Origin: Planctomycetaceae bacterium UBA6894
GTDB lineage: Bacteria > Planctomycetota > Planctomycetia > Gemmatales > Gemmataceae
Direction: 5' to 3'
Length of the DNA: 15,838 bases
Assembly (NCBI GenBank): GCA_002451275.1
Contig: DKBS01000043.1
Location: 1 to 15,838 of the forward strand
The translations under genes and the position numbers were made by a program. The notes beneath the pieces were generated by a model. It did not search any database. It saw only the letters and a program-made list of their open reading frames with translations, and had not been told where the DNA came from. This document shows positions 14,418-15,838 of the stretch, piece after piece. Position 1 is the stretch's first letter, and every line of letters starts with the position of its first letter.

Positions 14418-15838
14418 CTACCGGTTCTTTTCCGACTCCGGCGTCGGGTGAGCCACCTTGGGCCACTTCCGCGCGAAACCGTCATTCGTCCATGTCACAT
14501 CGTTGTCCATGTCATGGCAGGTCTGGCAAAACTGGTCGGCTTTCAGAATTCGCGACTTCTTCTGCTCCGGTGTTTCCCCTTCCTTCGCCTTCCAGGGATT
14601 CATCAGGGCATGCCAGGCCGGGTCCGAACTGTTCTTCATGTGCTCGCTGGCCGGTCCGTGGCAGCTCTCGCAGCCCACGTTGACCAGGGTGGGGGTTTTC
14701 TCGGCGGAGACAAATCCCCCCTTGTAGCCATAACCCACCGTGTGGCAGACAATGCACTCAGGGTCATGCTGCCGCCTTGAAGGATTTTTAGCATCCACCA
14801 AGGTCGTGTAGGCGTGGCTGTGACCCGACTCCTTCCAGGTCTTGTAGGCGGACTGGTGGCACCGCTCGCACTTTTCCGAGCCCACATAACGCGGCGTGCT
14901 ATCAGGCTCCGCCGCCTGGAAGGGATGGTTCACCTGCGGATGCCGCTCCAGGTACTTGTCGCGCTCCAGTTCCTTGGTGTAGCGCTCCATCAACACGGCC
15001 ACTGGGTTTTCAGCCTCCTGGCCCTCCGGGGTGAGGTAGTCCTCGCTCATTTGGACCAGGGCGTACTTGCTGGTCGGCTGCGTCGCGGTCTTTCCTTTCC
15101 AAAGGCCCAGCACCCCCAGGTGCTTCCCCTTGTGCCCCACCCGCACCACCACCGTTTCGCCCCCATTCGGCTGGGCGATGCGCACCGGTTGGCTGGAGGG
15201 TTCATCCTCCTCGGAAAGGGCCAAAATCACCTGGAACCCCGGAAAGGCTTTCGCCAGCGCCTCCACTTCCCGCGGTTCCTGGCCGGGAGCCGCCTTGGTG
15301 AAATACCCTTGGTACAAAAGCACCCGCAACTCAATCCCCGCCGCATCCATTTCCTTCTGAACCTTGGCCAGGGCGTCCGCTGCCGGCGTGAACACCACCT
15401 GCTTGTCCTTGATGCCCTCGGCCACCCGCGGGCCGGTCACCGAGGTCACTCCCACCTTCCAGGGCTGTCCTTCCACTGCCACCTTTTCCCATGCCGCGGT
15501 CTGTTCGGGAAACAGGTCGCCCGCATCCTTCAGGTTAGCGGAAAGCACCTTGGGCTTGGTCTCGTTCAGGGCGTATTCACCCAGCACCTTGAAAAGCCCC
15601 ATGCCGGCCTCGTAGGCCCCGAACCCGACAGCATGAACACCCATCTCCTTCAGGGCTAGCATGCTGTAGCGGTATTTTATCAAGCCCTGTTCATTGCCCA
15701 GGTTGACCGGCCCGCCTTTCTGCGGAATATCCCCCACATCAAAGGCGGCCACTGGCCAACCCCGGCTCTTCAATACCTTCAAAAAGTTTTGCCGCCGCTC
15801 CAGTCCCCCCACCTGCGGGCGCGAGCAACCGCAGGGCA
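14418..15838 (-). CDS. Tetraheme cytochrome c554-like protein with metallophosphatase-like N-terminal region, 5' end outside window
   Basis: The frame is open to the window edge and ends with TAG at 14420-14418. About 473 residues are visible. Numbering from the GTG at 15812, the C-terminal third holds four CxxCH heme sites: CERCH 315-319, CIVCH 353-357, CESCH 381-385 and CQTCH 429-433. Extra His residues that could serve as axial ligands are present, for example in SGHSHAYTT. This is the cytochrome c554-type tetraheme plan, expected in the periplasm. The N-terminal two thirds resembles the metallophosphatase (5'-nucleotidase-like) fold: a CGCSRPQVGGLERR start, FDVGD, then GNEQGLIKYRYSMLALKEMGV and GFGAYEAGMG. 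The usual GNH(D/E) and GHxH metal motifs are not seen, so this domain may be inactive or sensory. The GTG at 15812 is internal, and the true start and signal peptide lie beyond the window. Confidence 0.87.
   Translation of the reverse strand, partial: PCGCSRPQVGGLERRQNFLKVLKSRGWPVAAFDVGDIPQKGGPVNLGNEQGLIKYRYSMLALKEMGVHAVGFGAYEAGMGLFKVLGEYALNETKPKVLSANLKDAGDLFPEQTAAWEKVAVEGQPWKVGVTSVTGPRVAEGIKDKQVVFTPAADALAKVQKEMDAAGIELRVLLYQGYFTKAAPGQEPREVEALAKAFPGFQVILALSEEDEPSSQPVRIAQPNGGETVVVRVGHKGKHLGVLGLWKGKTATQPTSKYALVQMSEDYLTPEGQEAENPVAVLMERYTKELERDKYLERHPQVNHPFQAAEPDSTPRYVGSEKCERCHQSAYKTWKESGHSHAYTTLVDAKNPSRRQHDPECIVCHTVGYGYKGGFVSAEKTPTLVNVGCESCHGPASEHMKNSSDPAWHALMNPWKAKEGETPEQKKSRILKADQFCQTCHDMDNDVTWTNDGFARKWPKVAHPTPESEKNR

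Noticed and set aside
1..15838. Search for CRISPR arrays, insertion sequences, integrases, phage or toxin-antitoxin genes
   Set aside because: No repeat-spacer pattern, terminal inverted repeats around a transposase, or matching protein motifs were found by reading.

Overview
The window is about 15.8 kb of GC-rich bacterial chromosome. It reads as a planctomycete, probably Gemmataceae-like. The main pointer is the first gene, a pseudopilin-like DUF1559 protein with a C-terminal H-X9-DG motif, followed by a small lipoprotein with a carboxypeptidase-regulatory-like fold. This pair is heavily amplified in Planctomycetes. A BBP2-type beta-barrel porin and a cytochrome c554-type multiheme protein fit the same assignment. 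This is inference from protein families; no 16S gene is present.

Layout from left to right. The first two genes (plus strand) are the 3' part of the DUF1559 gene and the lipoprotein gene; a hairpin lies between them. A near-perfect bidirectional terminator (1478-1520) separates them from a minus-strand transaldolase. Next on the minus strand come a PAQR/hemolysin III membrane protein and a short-chain dehydrogenase whose start overlaps the hemolysin III gene by 35 nt. Divergent from these is a long UbiD-family decarboxylase (plus). It converges, 20 bp apart, on a minus-strand outer-membrane porin. A 346-bp gene-free stretch follows, containing the terminator of a minus-strand ABC exporter pair (ATPase then ABC-2 permease, again with a 35-nt overlap). 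Divergent from that pair is a large polytopic membrane protein resembling GT-C glycosyltransferases. A compact tRNA unit with anticodon CAT follows, with its own promoter and terminator. Then come a secreted amidohydrolase fused to a CBM9-like domain and a small GlsB/YeaQ-type membrane protein, probably co-transcribed. The window ends in a minus-strand tetraheme cytochrome whose N-terminal part is metallophosphatase-like; its 5' end lies outside the window.

The genes do not form one pathway. They are several short transcription units: sugar-phosphate metabolism (transaldolase), prenylated-FMN-dependent decarboxylation (UbiD), envelope functions (porin, ABC exporter, GT-C-like protein, GlsB) and extracytoplasmic redox or hydrolysis (cytochrome, amidohydrolase). 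I see no CRISPR array, transposase, integrase, phage gene or recognisable defence system. The most unusual items are the two domain fusions (amidohydrolase-CBM9 and metallophosphatase-like-tetraheme cytochrome), the UbiD protein with a possibly altered active-site acid, and non-canonical positions in the ABC ATPase and the tRNA. None of these amounts to a clearly new system on the sequence alone.
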